Positions 26,196-36,029 of a stretch of DNA of 64,000 nt are shown here, piece after piece. The notes under the pieces were generated by a model. It was not told where the DNA came from and did not search any database. It saw only the letters and a list, made by a program, of their open reading frames with translations. Location: the NCBI GenBank assembly GCA_964629015.1, contig CAZVMN010000004.1, positions 200,254-264,253 on the forward strand. The letters are read 5' to 3'. The DNA comes from Oceanococcus sp964629015. GTDB lineage: Bacteria; Pseudomonadota; Gammaproteobacteria; Nevskiales; Oceanococcaceae. A program made the position numbers and the translations under genes. Numbering within the stretch: position 1 is the first letter of the stretch; each line of letters begins with the position of its first letter.

Positions 26196-28151
26196 ATGCC
26201 TCCTAGCAAGCCGCAACCCGACAGCACATATGCCCTTCTGGGCCGTGTCGAGAAACCCGCAGACCTGCGTGAACTGGCTCCTGAACAGTTGCCTCTACTC
26301 GCCACAGAGGTGCGTCGCAGTCTGATCGAGACGCTCGGCCGAGTGGGTGGCCACTTTGGTGCAAATCTGGGCGCCGTGGAGCTTGCCATTGCCCTGCACT
26401 ACGCCTTTGACACGCCGAATGACCGCCTGATCTGGGATGTGGGCCACCAAGCCTACCCGCACAAGATTCTCACCGGCCGTCGACGTGAACTCGACACCAT
26501 TCGCAAGCTCGGCGGCTTGGCACCTTTCCCCTGCCGGGATGAAAGTGAATACGACGCTTTCGGTGTCGGTCACTCCAGCACCTCAATCAGCGCTGCGGCT
26601 GGCATGGCCGCCGCTCGCAAAGTCACCGGCCAACAACGCAATGTCGTCGCGGTGATTGGTGACGGCGGCATGACCGCCGGCTTGGCCTTCGAGGCACTCA
26701 ACCACCTCGGCGCGACCGGCTTAGATGTGCTTGTTGTCTACAACGACAACGACATGTCGATTTCCGAAAATGTCGGCGGCTTGCGTGATCATTCCGCGCG
26801 TTTGGTGAAGAAGCTGCACGAATCGTCCGTGACCGAGTCTCTGCGCAACTCGGCGTTTGACCGCCCCAGCGCGAGCCGTGGCGTCAGCGCGGAACGCGAA
26901 GCCGGCGCGCTGTTTGAAACACTCGGCATGCATTACCTCGGCCCGGTGGATGGGCATGACACTGACGCACTGTTGGCCGCGTTTGCCAAGGCCCGCCAAA
27001 CGCCCGGCCCGAAATTGCTGCATGTGTTGACGGTCAAGGGCTACGGTTTCGCTCCGGCAGAAGCCGACCCCATCAAATATCACGCGGTGCCCGGGTTTGA
27101 CCCCGTCACGGGCGCCACACCGCCGAAAAAGCCGCACGCCAAGCCGACTTACACGGATGTGTTTTCGGAATGGATTTGCCAGATGGCGGAGGCGCATCCA
27201 ACGCTGGTGGCGGTCACGCCGGCCATGCGCGAAGGCAGTGGGCTAGTCGAGTTCCAGCGCCGCTATCCGGAACGTTATTTCGATGTCGCTATCGCCGAGC
27301 AACACGCGGTGACTTTCGGCGCGGGTCTGGCCGCCGACGGCGCCAAACCGGTTGTGGCGATCTATTCCAGCTTCCTGCAGCGCGGCTACGACCAATTGAT
27401 CCATGACGTCGCCCTGCAAGATCTGCCCGTGCTGTTCGCGATTGATCGCGGCGGACTGGTCGGCGGCGATGGCGCCACCCACCACGGCGCTTACGATCTG
27501 AGCTATCTGCGTTGTGTCCCCAACCTGACTTTGATGGCCCCCGCCGACGAAGAAGAGTGCCAACGCTTGCTGAGCACCGGCTTGATGCACACCGGCCCCA
27601 GCGCCGTGCGTTACCCGCGCGGCACAGGCCCTGGCGTGGAAATTTCCGGCGAAGCCAAACCGATTCCGATCGGAAAAGCGCGCATCGTGCGTCAGGGCAA
27701 AGGACGCCGCCAACCGCGCGTCGCGATTCTCAGTTTTGGCCCGATGCTGGCACCGGCGCTGGAAGCCGGGAACATCCTCGATGCGGATGTCGTCGACATG
27801 CGCTTCATCAAGCCACTGGATGAACGCATCATCCTCGACATGGCCAACCAGAACGACCTGATCGTCACGCTGGAGGACAACGCCGTCAGCGGTGGCGCAG
27901 GTAGCGCGGTCAATGAGGTGTTGCTGGCTCAACACGATCAGGTGCGGGTCTTGAACCTCGGACTGCCGGACCAATTCATTGAGCACGGTGAACGTGAAGA
28001 GTTGCTGCAACAATGCGGACTCGACACCACCGGCATTTTGAGCGCGATTCGCAAGCGCTTGCGTGCACGCGATCTGGACACCACGCTGGATAACCTGCAA
28101 TCTGGTGGGCGTGGCACGGTCAGCATCACCCGCGGCGCAGCGCGCGACTGA
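26196..28151 (+). CDS. dxs: 1-deoxy-D-xylulose-5-phosphate synthase
   Basis: Thiamine diphosphate enzyme that joins pyruvate and glyceraldehyde 3-phosphate, the entry step of the MEP isoprenoid pathway. 651 residues from the ATG at 26196, chosen over 26172 because an AGGGA site precedes it. Recognisable segments are GHQAYPHKILTGRR, the ThDP/Mg motif GDGGMTAGLAFEALNH, the catalytic-Glu region FDVAIAEQHAV and DRGGLVGGDGATHHGAYD. It completes an xseB-ispA-dxs isoprenoid operon. Confidence 0.97.
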   Translation: MPPSKPQPDSTYALLGRVEKPADLRELAPEQLPLLATEVRRSLIETLGRVGGHFGANLGAVELAIALHYAFDTPNDRLIWDVGHQAYPHKILTGRRRELDTIRKLGGLAPFPCRDESEYDAFGVGHSSTSISAAAGMAAARKVTGQQRNVVAVIGDGGMTAGLAFEALNHLGATGLDVLVVYNDNDMSISENVGGLRDHSARLVKKLHESSVTESLRNSAFDRPSASRGVSAEREAGALFETLGMHYLGPVDGHDTDALLAAFAKARQTPGPKLLHVLTVKGYGFAPAEADPIKYHAVPGFDPVTGATPPKKPHAKPTYTDVFSEWICQMAEAHPTLVAVTPAMREGSGLVEFQRRYPERYFDVAIAEQHAVTFGAGLAADGAKPVVAIYSSFLQRGYDQLIHDVALQDLPVLFAIDRGGLVGGDGATHHGAYDLSYLRCVPNLTLMAPADEEECQRLLSTGLMHTGPSAVRYPRGTGPGVEISGEAKPIPIGKARIVRQGKGRRQPRVAILSFGPMLAPALEAGNILDADVVDMRFIKPLDERIILDMANQNDLIVTLEDNAVSGGAGSAVNEVLLAQHDQVRVLNLGLPDQFIEHGEREELLQQCGLDTTGILSAIRKRLRARDLDTTLDNLQSGGRGTVSITRGAARD

Positions 28152-28189
28152 CCTCAAAAGACCTTTCTGCCCAGAACTTTGTTGTCAGC

Positions 28190-28209
28190 TTGCGATCTAA
28201 GCATCGCAA
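28190..28209. promoter_or_regulatory. Perfect seven-base inverted repeat upstream of the BI-1 gene
   Basis: TTGCGAT (28190-28196) and ATCGCAA (28203-28209) form a perfect dyad with a six-base spacer, 36 bases before the downstream start. The size and symmetry suit a dimeric regulator. The binding protein is unknown. Confidence 0.35.
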
Positions 28210-28244
28210 CACTACACACTTGAGCCTTTGAATTGGAGACTCGT

Positions 28245-28949
28245 ATGGACCCGTATCGTTCAACCATTGCCACCGAGCCGGCGAGCTTCGCATCCGGCGG
28301 TGCGCTTAGCGTCAACAAGGTGCTGCGCAACACATACTTGTTGCTGTCGGTCACCCTGCTGTTCAGCGCCGCGATGGCTGGTGTCTCGATGCTTGTTGGC
28401 TTGCCCTATGGCGCCGGCCTGATCTGTAGCTTGGTATCACTGGGCCTGCTGTGGTTCGTGGTGCCACGCACCGCCAACTCGGTGAATGGCATTTACGCCG
28501 TGTTCGCGGTCACTGGTCTGCTCGGCCTGGGCCTGGGCCCAGTGCTCAACATGTACCTCAGCGCCTTCGGCAACGGTGGCCAGATCGTGATGACGGCTTT
28601 CGGCCTGACCGGTGGCATTTTCGTCGGCCTGTCCGCTTACGCGGTGAAGTCCGGTCGCGATTTCAGCTTCATGCGCGGCTTCCTGATCGGCGGCATCCTG
28701 ATTGCCTTTGGCCTCGCCATTGTGTCGTTGGTCGCCAGCCTGATGGGTTTCCACATGCAACCGCTGGCTCTGGCCGTGTCTGGCATGTTCGCCGTGCTGA
28801 TGTGCGGGATGATTCTGTACGAAACCGGCGATATCGTGAACGGCAATCAGACCAACTACATCCTGGCGACGATCAGCCTGTATGTTGCGATCTACAATCT
28901 GTTCACCAGTCTGCTGCACCTGCTGGGCTTTGCGGCCGGCGAAGACTAA
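28245..28949 (+). CDS. Bax inhibitor-1/YccA family membrane protein
   Basis: Seven-helix inner-membrane protein of the BI-1 family, relatives of which regulate FtsH or act as calcium leak channels. 234 residues from the ATG at 28245, preceded by TTGGAGA at good spacing. It shows the typical N-terminus (SVNKVLRNTYLLLSVTLLFS) and the C-terminal region NGNQTNYILATISLYVAIYNLFTSLL in pieces. Monocistronic, with a dyad upstream and a strong terminator downstream. The substrate is not predictable. Confidence 0.92.
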   Translation: MDPYRSTIATEPASFASGGALSVNKVLRNTYLLLSVTLLFSAAMAGVSMLVGLPYGAGLICSLVSLGLLWFVVPRTANSVNGIYAVFAVTGLLGLGLGPVLNMYLSAFGNGGQIVMTAFGLTGGIFVGLSAYAVKSGRDFSFMRGFLIGGILIAFGLAIVSLVASLMGFHMQPLALAVSGMFAVLMCGMILYETGDIVNGNQTNYILATISLYVAIYNLFTSLLHLLGFAAGED

Positions 28950-28966
28950 ACGCCAACGCGTTACGA

Positions 28967-28992
28967 GAAAGGGCCTTGATTGGCCCTTTTTT
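28967..28992 (+). terminator. Rho-independent terminator after the BI-1 gene
   Basis: AAAGGGCC (28968-28975) pairs with GGCCCTTT (28982-28989) across a six-base loop, followed by more T residues. It lies between the BI-1 gene and the convergent cysG stop and, being flanked by A and T runs, could work in both directions. Confidence 0.85.
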
Positions 28993-29008
28993 GTGCCTGC
29001 GACAGAAT

Positions 29009-30412
29009 TTACGTGTTGCGCGCACTGCGTAACCAGTCACAGCGCTCACGCAAGCGCACCACCTGCCCAACCACCAGCAAGCCAGGACCATCAATGTCAC
29101 CGGCTTCCGCCACCCGACGCGGCAAATTGTCGAGTTGACCGGTTACTACCGTTTGATTCGGTCGCGTACCGTTAAAAATCAGCGCAGCCGGCCAATCGAC
29201 AGGCAGCCCCGCCTGGCTCAGCGCGGTGCACAGTGCGGGCAGCGAGCCCACCCCCATGTACACCACCAGGGTCTGTTGACGGTGCGCCAAGCGCGGCCAA
29301 TCCAGATCCAGTGAACCGTCGGCTTTTGGGTGGCCCGTGACGAACACGCAGCTCTGTGCATGATCACGGTGTGTCAATGGAATACCCGCGTAGGCCGCGC
29401 AACCCAGCGCCGAGGTGATCCCAGGCACAACCTGAAACGGCACCCCCGCTTCCATCAACTCTTCGATTTCTTCACCGCCGCGCCCGAACATGAATGGGTC
29501 GCCCCCTTTCAAACGCAGCACCCGCTGCCCTTGCCGCGCCAAGCGCACGAGCAAGGCATTGATGTCTTCCTGCGGCAAGGTGTGATTGCGCCGCCGCTTG
29601 CCCACGTCGATGCGTTCCGCATCACGTCGCACCAAGTCCATGATGGCTTCGGGGATCAAGCGATCGTAGAGCACCACGTCAGCAAGCTGCATCAATCGGT
29701 GTGCCCGCAGCGTCAGTAGGTCAGGATCGCCGGGGCCAACGCCGACCAGAAACACCTCGCCCTGCGGCATGTCCTGATCCTGTGCATGACGCAGACTTTC
29801 GTCCAGCAACTCACGCGCGGAGTCCAGATCACCCGATACGGCGCGTTGGGCCACCGGCCCATCAAACACACGCTCCCAAAAACGCAAACGGGACTTGGGC
29901 TCCGGCAGGGTCTGCATCACACGCTGGCGAATCGCCCCACTCAATGCGGCCAGACGGCCATAGCCTGCCGGCAGGGATTTCTCGATCTGATCCCGCAAAC
30001 GCCGCGCCAATACCGGCGCCGTCCCTCCGCTGGACAAGGCGATAACGACCGGCGAACGATCCACGATCGACGGCATGATCGCAGTCGATGACTGCGCATC
30101 ATCGACCACATTGACTGGTACCCCACGCGCCTGCGCCACGCTGGCCACCTGACGATTGACCTCGGGCTGGTTGGTTGCCGCAATCACCAACACCGGTGAA
30201 CCAAAATGCTCGGCATGAAACACCTGATCAATCCAGGTCAACTCTCGGTCATTGCGTTGCTGCTTGAGTTCGTCGCACAACTGCGGCGCGAGCACCCGGA
30301 TATGGGCCTGCCCTTTGCGCAGCAAGCGCACTTTACGCGCTGCAATCTCACCGCCGCCGACAACCAGCACATCGCGCGAAACCAGGCGCATGAATACCGG
30401 AAAAAATTCCAA
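29009..30412 (-). CDS. cysG: Siroheme synthase (multifunctional CysG)
   Basis: Makes siroheme from uroporphyrinogen III: SAM-dependent bis-methylation, NAD-dependent dehydrogenation and ferrochelation. The N-terminal dehydrogenase/chelatase domain has VVGGGEIAARKVRLL (about 17-31). The C-terminal methyltransferase domain has VGVGPGDPDLLTLRA and LKGGDPFMFGRGGEE. No ATG fits the N-terminus. I chose the TTG at 30412 with GGCGG a few bases upstream, giving 467 residues beginning at EFFPVF, close to the E. coli length of 457. It supplies the cofactor of the sulfite reductase encoded nearby, and is divergent from the CysB-type gene. Confidence 0.95.
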   Translation of the reverse strand: MEFFPVFMRLVSRDVLVVGGGEIAARKVRLLRKGQAHIRVLAPQLCDELKQQRNDRELTWIDQVFHAEHFGSPVLVIAATNQPEVNRQVASVAQARGVPVNVVDDAQSSTAIMPSIVDRSPVVIALSSGGTAPVLARRLRDQIEKSLPAGYGRLAALSGAIRQRVMQTLPEPKSRLRFWERVFDGPVAQRAVSGDLDSARELLDESLRHAQDQDMPQGEVFLVGVGPGDPDLLTLRAHRLMQLADVVLYDRLIPEAIMDLVRRDAERIDVGKRRRNHTLPQEDINALLVRLARQGQRVLRLKGGDPFMFGRGGEEIEELMEAGVPFQVVPGITSALGCAAYAGIPLTHRDHAQSCVFVTGHPKADGSLDLDWPRLAHRQQTLVVYMGVGSLPALCTALSQAGLPVDWPAALIFNGTRPNQTVVTGQLDNLPRRVAEAGDIDGPGLLVVGQVVRLRERCDWLRSARNT

Positions 30413-30528
30413 GACAACCGCCTTTGCGTATTCAACCGAAGCCTTATTATCGCAACCTTGTACCCGCATCACGAGCGCGAACGCTCGACTCTCAGTACAC
30501 TCGAAACGATGACACCTCGGACCTGCGC

Positions 30529-31509
30529 ATGAAACTCCGCCAGCTCATCTACATTCGCGAAGTTGCCCGCTGTAATCTCAACATCACCACGGCCGCCGAA
30601 CGGCTGTTTACCTCGCAACCCGGCATCTCCAAGCAGATCAAACAATTGGAGGATGAACTCGGGGTCGACATCTTCGCGCGCAACGGTAAGCATCTGGCCA
30701 ATATCACCCCGGCCGGTCAACGTATTCTGGAAATCGCCGAGCGCGTGCTGGGTGACACAGAGAACATCCAGCGCGTGGCCGAGGAGTACCGTGCCGCCGA
30801 TCGGGGCAATTTGAGCATCGCCACCACCCACACCCAAGCACGCTATGCGTTGCCCAGCGTGGTCAAGCAGTTCAAAGCGAGCTATCCAGACGTTGCGTTG
30901 CACCTGCATCAAGGTTCGCCGCCGCAAATCGCCCGCCTGGCGGCCAATGGCGAAGCGGACTTTGCCATTGCCACAGAAGCCATGGAACATTTCGATGAAC
31001 TGGTGATGCTGCCCTGTTATCACTGGAACCGCTGCATTCTGGTCCCACCTCATCATCCGCTGACACATGGCAGCTCCGTCAGCCTGGCGGATTTGGCGCG
31101 CCACCCCATCGTCACCTACACCTTCGGGTTTACCGGTCGCTCCAAACTGGATCAGGCATTTTCCGCCCGAGGTTTGAAGCCCAATGTGGTCCTCACCGCG
31201 GTGGATGCTGACGTCATCAAGACCTATGTGCGCCTCGGCCTGGGCATTGGCATCGTCGCCAACATGGCCTACGACGAGGACCTGGACACGGATCTGGTGC
31301 GCATTGATGCCTCGCATCTGTTCAGCCAGAGCACCACCCACATCGGGTTCCGGCGCGGCCTGTTTCTGCGCGCTTATATGTACGACTTCATGCACACTTT
31401 CGCGCCCCATCTCGGGCGCGAGCAGATCGACGAAATCGCTGACATCAGCGATCCGGCCGCGCGCTGTCAACGCTGCGCGTCGCTCATGGAAGCCTTACCG
31501 CGGCTTTAA
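30529..31509 (+). CDS. cysB: CysB-type LysR transcriptional regulator
   Basis: LysR-family activator of cysteine biosynthesis, 326 residues, close to E. coli CysB (324). The winged helix is at about 1-60 (MKLRQLIYIREVARCNLNIT, then SQPGISKQIKQLEDELG). The effector domain carries the THTQARYALP segment near 100 that forms the sulfate/N-acetylserine pocket. The ATG at 30529 is chosen by homology. Its position between cysG and the sulfite reductase gene supports a role in sulfur assimilation. The paralogue Cbl cannot be excluded. Confidence 0.9.
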   Translation: MKLRQLIYIREVARCNLNITTAAERLFTSQPGISKQIKQLEDELGVDIFARNGKHLANITPAGQRILEIAERVLGDTENIQRVAEEYRAADRGNLSIATTHTQARYALPSVVKQFKASYPDVALHLHQGSPPQIARLAANGEADFAIATEAMEHFDELVMLPCYHWNRCILVPPHHPLTHGSSVSLADLARHPIVTYTFGFTGRSKLDQAFSARGLKPNVVLTAVDADVIKTYVRLGLGIGIVANMAYDEDLDTDLVRIDASHLFSQSTTHIGFRRGLFLRAYMYDFMHTFAPHLGREQIDEIADISDPAARCQRCASLMEALPRL

Positions 31510-31540
31510 TGCCCAGGCCCTGATTGCCGCGACTTGTTAG

Positions 31541-31603
31541 CAATATTCGTTATATGAATACTCGCTTTAACGCCTTTATGGCATAAGCAGCGACTGGTAT
31601 CCT
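31541..31603 (+). promoter_or_regulatory. AT-rich regulatory region before the sulfite reductase gene
   Basis: Within the 148-base gap after cysB, positions 31541-31590 are markedly AT-rich. They contain the dyad ATTC-GTTATAT-GAAT (31545-31559). A TATCCT box (31598-31603) lies downstream with a poor -35. This is the layout of a CysB-activated promoter, where the regulator binds upstream of a weak -35. Binding is inferred, not shown. Confidence 0.35.
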
Positions 31604-31657
31604 TCGCGCCCCACACCTCATTTATGGCTTTCAACCCGAGGTGTACGACGGACCACC

Positions 31658-33296
<1,639 letters not shown>

Positions 33297-33304
<8 letters not shown>

Positions 33305-33797
33305 TGTACTGAACCCGGATGGCAGCATCAGCGCTGACCTATGGCTGACTCTGGACGATGAGCAGGCGGTACCGGCGAACACCCCGATTATCGTCAGTCT
33401 GCCGCGCTGGCAGGCGCAGCGCGACGTATTGCTCAGCGGCGCACCCGCCGTGGGCGTGTATCTGGACAACACGGAGAATGTTGAAGCCTTGGGCCGCAAC
33501 GACTTCGACGGGGTCAGTCTGATCGCTCTGAACTTCCCCGCTTTTACCGATGGCCGCGCCTACAGTCAGGCCCGCTTGCTACGCGAGCGCCTTGGCTTTA
33601 CCGGCGCCCTGCGCGCCTGCGGTGAAGTGCTGCACGATCAACTTTTCTACATGCTGCGCTGCGGCTTCGATAGCTTCGAGATGCCGAGCAACTTGAAGCA
33701 AGAACAGCTTGAGACTGTGCTGAAGACGTTCAGCGTCGCCTACCAACCCACGGCCAGCGGCCCGCAGCTTCAGCGCGCAGGCTCGCTTCACCGCTAG
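33297..33797 (+). CDS. DUF934 protein linked to sulfite reduction
   Basis: 166-residue protein of the DUF934 family, consistently found after this type of sulfite reductase and thought to assist it; its biochemistry is not established. The conserved core is LDNTENVEALGRNDFDGVSLIALNF in two parts (about 57-81), and YSQARLLRERLGFTGALRACGEV follows (about 89-111), with the family's DQLFYMLRCGFDSFEM near 115-130. It starts inside the end of cysI. In many relatives cysH comes next; here mobA follows instead after seven bases. Confidence 0.88.
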
Positions 33798-33804
33798 GTT
33801 CTGC

Positions 33805-34401
33805 ATGCGCCCTCCGTCGCGTTCGGCCACAACTGCCATCATCCTGGCTGGAGGTCGCGGGCGGCGTCTGGGCGGACGAGACAAAGCGCGCCTGCGCCAA
33901 GGCAACGCGACGTTACTGCAACACCTGTCGCGCCAACTCCATCGTGTCGCGCGCGAGGTCATCATCGTGCGCGCCCGTCCACGTGACGGTCTGCGTCTTC
34001 CTAGCGGCTGCAAACGCGCTTGGGACAAGCATGGGTCACACGGCCCCTTGTCTGGTGTTTCCGCGGGACTGGGGCGCGCCTCAGGACAGTGGTGCCTGTG
34101 CGTACCGGCGGATAGCTACGCACTGCCCAAGAATTTGCTGGCCACACTTGCTCGCGGGTCTCATCATGGTGGCTATGCTTTGCACCACGATGATCATTAC
34201 TACCTGCACGCGCTGCTGCCTCGCCGCCAGCGCGGCATGCTGGAGGGTTTTCGACGCAGCGGTGGGCGCTCAGCCGGAAACGCCTGCCGCACGCTGCAGT
34301 TGGTGCCGGTAAGCATCAGCGCAGATCAGACCACATGGAGCATCAACACCCCCGACGAACTTCGGCGACTGCATCGGCGGCGGAAATCGGCGACGTGCTG
34401 A
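33805..34401 (+). CDS. mobA: Molybdenum cofactor guanylyltransferase, divergent
   Basis: Would transfer GMP from GTP to molybdopterin to make Mo-bis-MGD. 198 residues. The nucleotide-binding motif LAGGRGRRLGGRDKARL (14-30) fits the family. The usual CD-x-P metal-binding segment is replaced by VPADSYALP (about 98-106), which keeps the Asp but loses the preceding Cys. It starts seven bases after the DUF934 gene and overlaps moaA at its end (GTGCTGA). The assignment is supported by the moaA neighbour. Confidence 0.85.
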   Translation: MRPPSRSATTAIILAGGRGRRLGGRDKARLRQGNATLLQHLSRQLHRVAREVIIVRARPRDGLRLPSGCKRAWDKHGSHGPLSGVSAGLGRASGQWCLCVPADSYALPKNLLATLARGSHHGGYALHHDDHYYLHALLPRRQRGMLEGFRRSGGRSAGNACRTLQLVPVSISADQTTWSINTPDELRRLHRRRKSATC

Positions 34402-35357
34402 CGGATAGCTTTGGCCGCGGCCATCGCAAACTGCGCATCTCGATCACCGACAGGTGCAATTTCCGTTGCCCCTATTGCATGCCGGAAAAACCCCGCTGGA
34501 TGCCCGCCAACGCGCTGATGTCGTGCGACGAAATCATTGCCATGGCGCGGGTCTTCGTGGCTGATCTGGGCATCGTCAATCTGCGCATCACCGGTGGCGA
34601 ACCGCTGCTGCGGCGCGATGTGGTCGATATCATCGGCGGACTCAACGCACTGCGTGCGGACGGCTTGCAACGCTTGTCCATGACCACCAACGCGGCGCAA
34701 TTGGCGCGCCATGCGGAGGCGCTGAGTCAAGCCGGTTTGCAAGACGTCAACATCTCGCTGGACTCGCTGGACCCGGAACAATTTCAGCGTCTGAGCCGCG
34801 GCCGCTATGGCCCGGCCGACGTGATCGCAGGGATTGAATCTGCCCGCGCGGCCGGGCTGGGCGTCAAACTCAATGGGGTGATCATTCGCGGCTACAACGA
34901 CGACCAGATTCTGCCGTTACTGGATTTCGCAGCCGCGCATCAGGTGGAACTGCGCTACATCGAGTTCATGCCACTGGACGATGAGGCCATGTGGACCCGC
35001 GATAGGGTCATCAGCGCCGACGATATTCTCAGCACCATCGCTCAAGCTCAAGCCGTTGAGCCACTCCCAGAAGATGGCGCCCCGGCGCGCCGCTACCGCC
35101 TGCCCAGTGGTTTGACTTTCGGCATTATCGCCACGGTCACGCAACCATTTTGCCAACGCTGCGATCGTTTACGCATCACCGCCGATGGTCGTCTGTACAC
35201 CTGTCTGTTTGGTCGCGAAGGCACCTTGCTGCGGGGGTTGTCAGGCCAACCGCTCACCCAGCAAATCCATGCGGCCGTAGGGCGCAAGCCGGCCGGTTAT
35301 ATCGCCCAGCCCGGTTACGCCAAGCGCGAAGTGCGCATGTATCACCTGGGCGGCTGA
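34395..35357 (+). CDS. moaA: GTP 3',8-cyclase (molybdopterin synthesis)
   Basis: Radical-SAM enzyme that, with MoaC, converts GTP to cyclic pyranopterin monophosphate. The first cluster is held by C21-xxx-C25-xx-C28 in DRCNFRCPYCMP. The second is held by FCQRCDRLRITADGRLYTC near the C-terminus, and the chain ends in the required Gly-Gly (YHLGG). I prefer the GTG at 34395, which overlaps the mobA stop. The ATG at 34335 would add 20 residues without homology and a 67-base overlap. Predicted length is 320 residues, somewhat short but with all motifs present. Confidence 0.93.
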   Translation: MLTDSFGRGHRKLRISITDRCNFRCPYCMPEKPRWMPANALMSCDEIIAMARVFVADLGIVNLRITGGEPLLRRDVVDIIGGLNALRADGLQRLSMTTNAAQLARHAEALSQAGLQDVNISLDSLDPEQFQRLSRGRYGPADVIAGIESARAAGLGVKLNGVIIRGYNDDQILPLLDFAAAHQVELRYIEFMPLDDEAMWTRDRVISADDILSTIAQAQAVEPLPEDGAPARRYRLPSGLTFGIIATVTQPFCQRCDRLRITADGRLYTCLFGREGTLLRGLSGQPLTQQIHAAVGRKPAGYIAQPGYAKREVRMYHLGG

Positions 35358-35400
35358 GCCCTTTCCTACCCGTGAGCAGCAAAGAGTTTTAATTATTGAT

Positions 35401-35415
35401 TGAGAATTACTCTCA
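35401..35415. promoter_or_regulatory. Fur box
   Basis: TGAGAAT-T-ACTCTCA is a 7-1-7 inverted repeat with six of seven symmetric positions, matching the Fur consensus form TGATAAT-N-ATTATCA well. It lies in an AT-rich patch, 42 bases before the first gene of the iron-uptake cluster. It predicts iron-dependent repression of the cluster at 35457-41951. Confidence 0.75.
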
Positions 35416-35456
35416 TTTGCATTACATTTATCAATATTGTTCTCTTGTGTGATGCG

Positions 35457-35897
35457 ATGACCGTTTGGCCCCACCTGAATCATCAAACAGCGCAGCGACT
35501 TATGCTCGCGGTGCTGCTGTGTGTCATCGCCAGTCTTATCAACACGCCTGAGCCACCCAATCACAGCGCCCGGGCGGCGTCCAGCAAGGATGTTTCCTCC
35601 AGTGCCGAGCGCCTGAGCGGCGACACGCTGGTAGAGACGCTGACCCGCGCAGCGTTCGGCCCGAAGGTCCGCCGCCGCGTCTACTCACCCTACGTCCAAG
35701 CGGACGGCACCTCGATGGGGAACGCAGCGAGCTACGCCCAGCTGCAAGATTCACCACAGGGCGAGCGCCACATCGCGTTCATCACACAGCCCCCCAGTTC
35801 ATTGGAAACAGCGCTCGAGCCCCGTCCTACGCGAGCGGGCTGTCGCGCCTGCAGCGGCCCCAGCCGGGCACCACCCCGGCTATTCCCCCAGGCCTGA
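35457..35897 (+). CDS. Hypothetical protein downstream of the Fur box
   Basis: 146 residues from the ATG at 35457; earlier in-frame starts fall within the Fur box. One hydrophobic segment (LMLAVLLCVIASLI, about 15-28) suggests a signal anchor or an uncleaved signal. The rest is Ser/Ala/Pro-rich with basic patches and two cysteines near the end (GCRACSG). I do not recognise a family, and the ribosome binding site is weak. Its position at the head of the iron cluster makes it worth keeping, but it could be a non-coding leader. Confidence 0.45.
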   Translation: MTVWPHLNHQTAQRLMLAVLLCVIASLINTPEPPNHSARAASSKDVSSSAERLSGDTLVETLTRAAFGPKVRRRVYSPYVQADGTSMGNAASYAQLQDSPQGERHIAFITQPPSSLETALEPRPTRAGCRACSGPSRAPPRLFPQA

Positions 35898-35978
35898 CCC
35901 CTGCCGCTCGAACGCACGTCGAGTTCCGCAGGCTGCTGAAGGCTCACACCGAGCCTATCCCGTTGTACCCCATCTTTT

Positions 35979-36009
35979 GACTCTGCAAGCACGGAGCTTG
36001 TGCGGAGTC
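35979..36009 (+). other. Leader hairpin before the TonB receptor
   Basis: GACTC-TGC-AAGC (35979-35990) pairs imperfectly with GCTT-GTGC-GGAGTC (35996-36009), forming a bulged stem 12 bases before the receptor's GGAGG. Another five-base hairpin lies at 35941-35955. The rest of the 132-base gap shows nothing recognisable. A role in receptor translation is only a possibility. Confidence 0.35.
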
Positions 36010-36029
36010 CGCTTTGTCACGGAGGAAAA

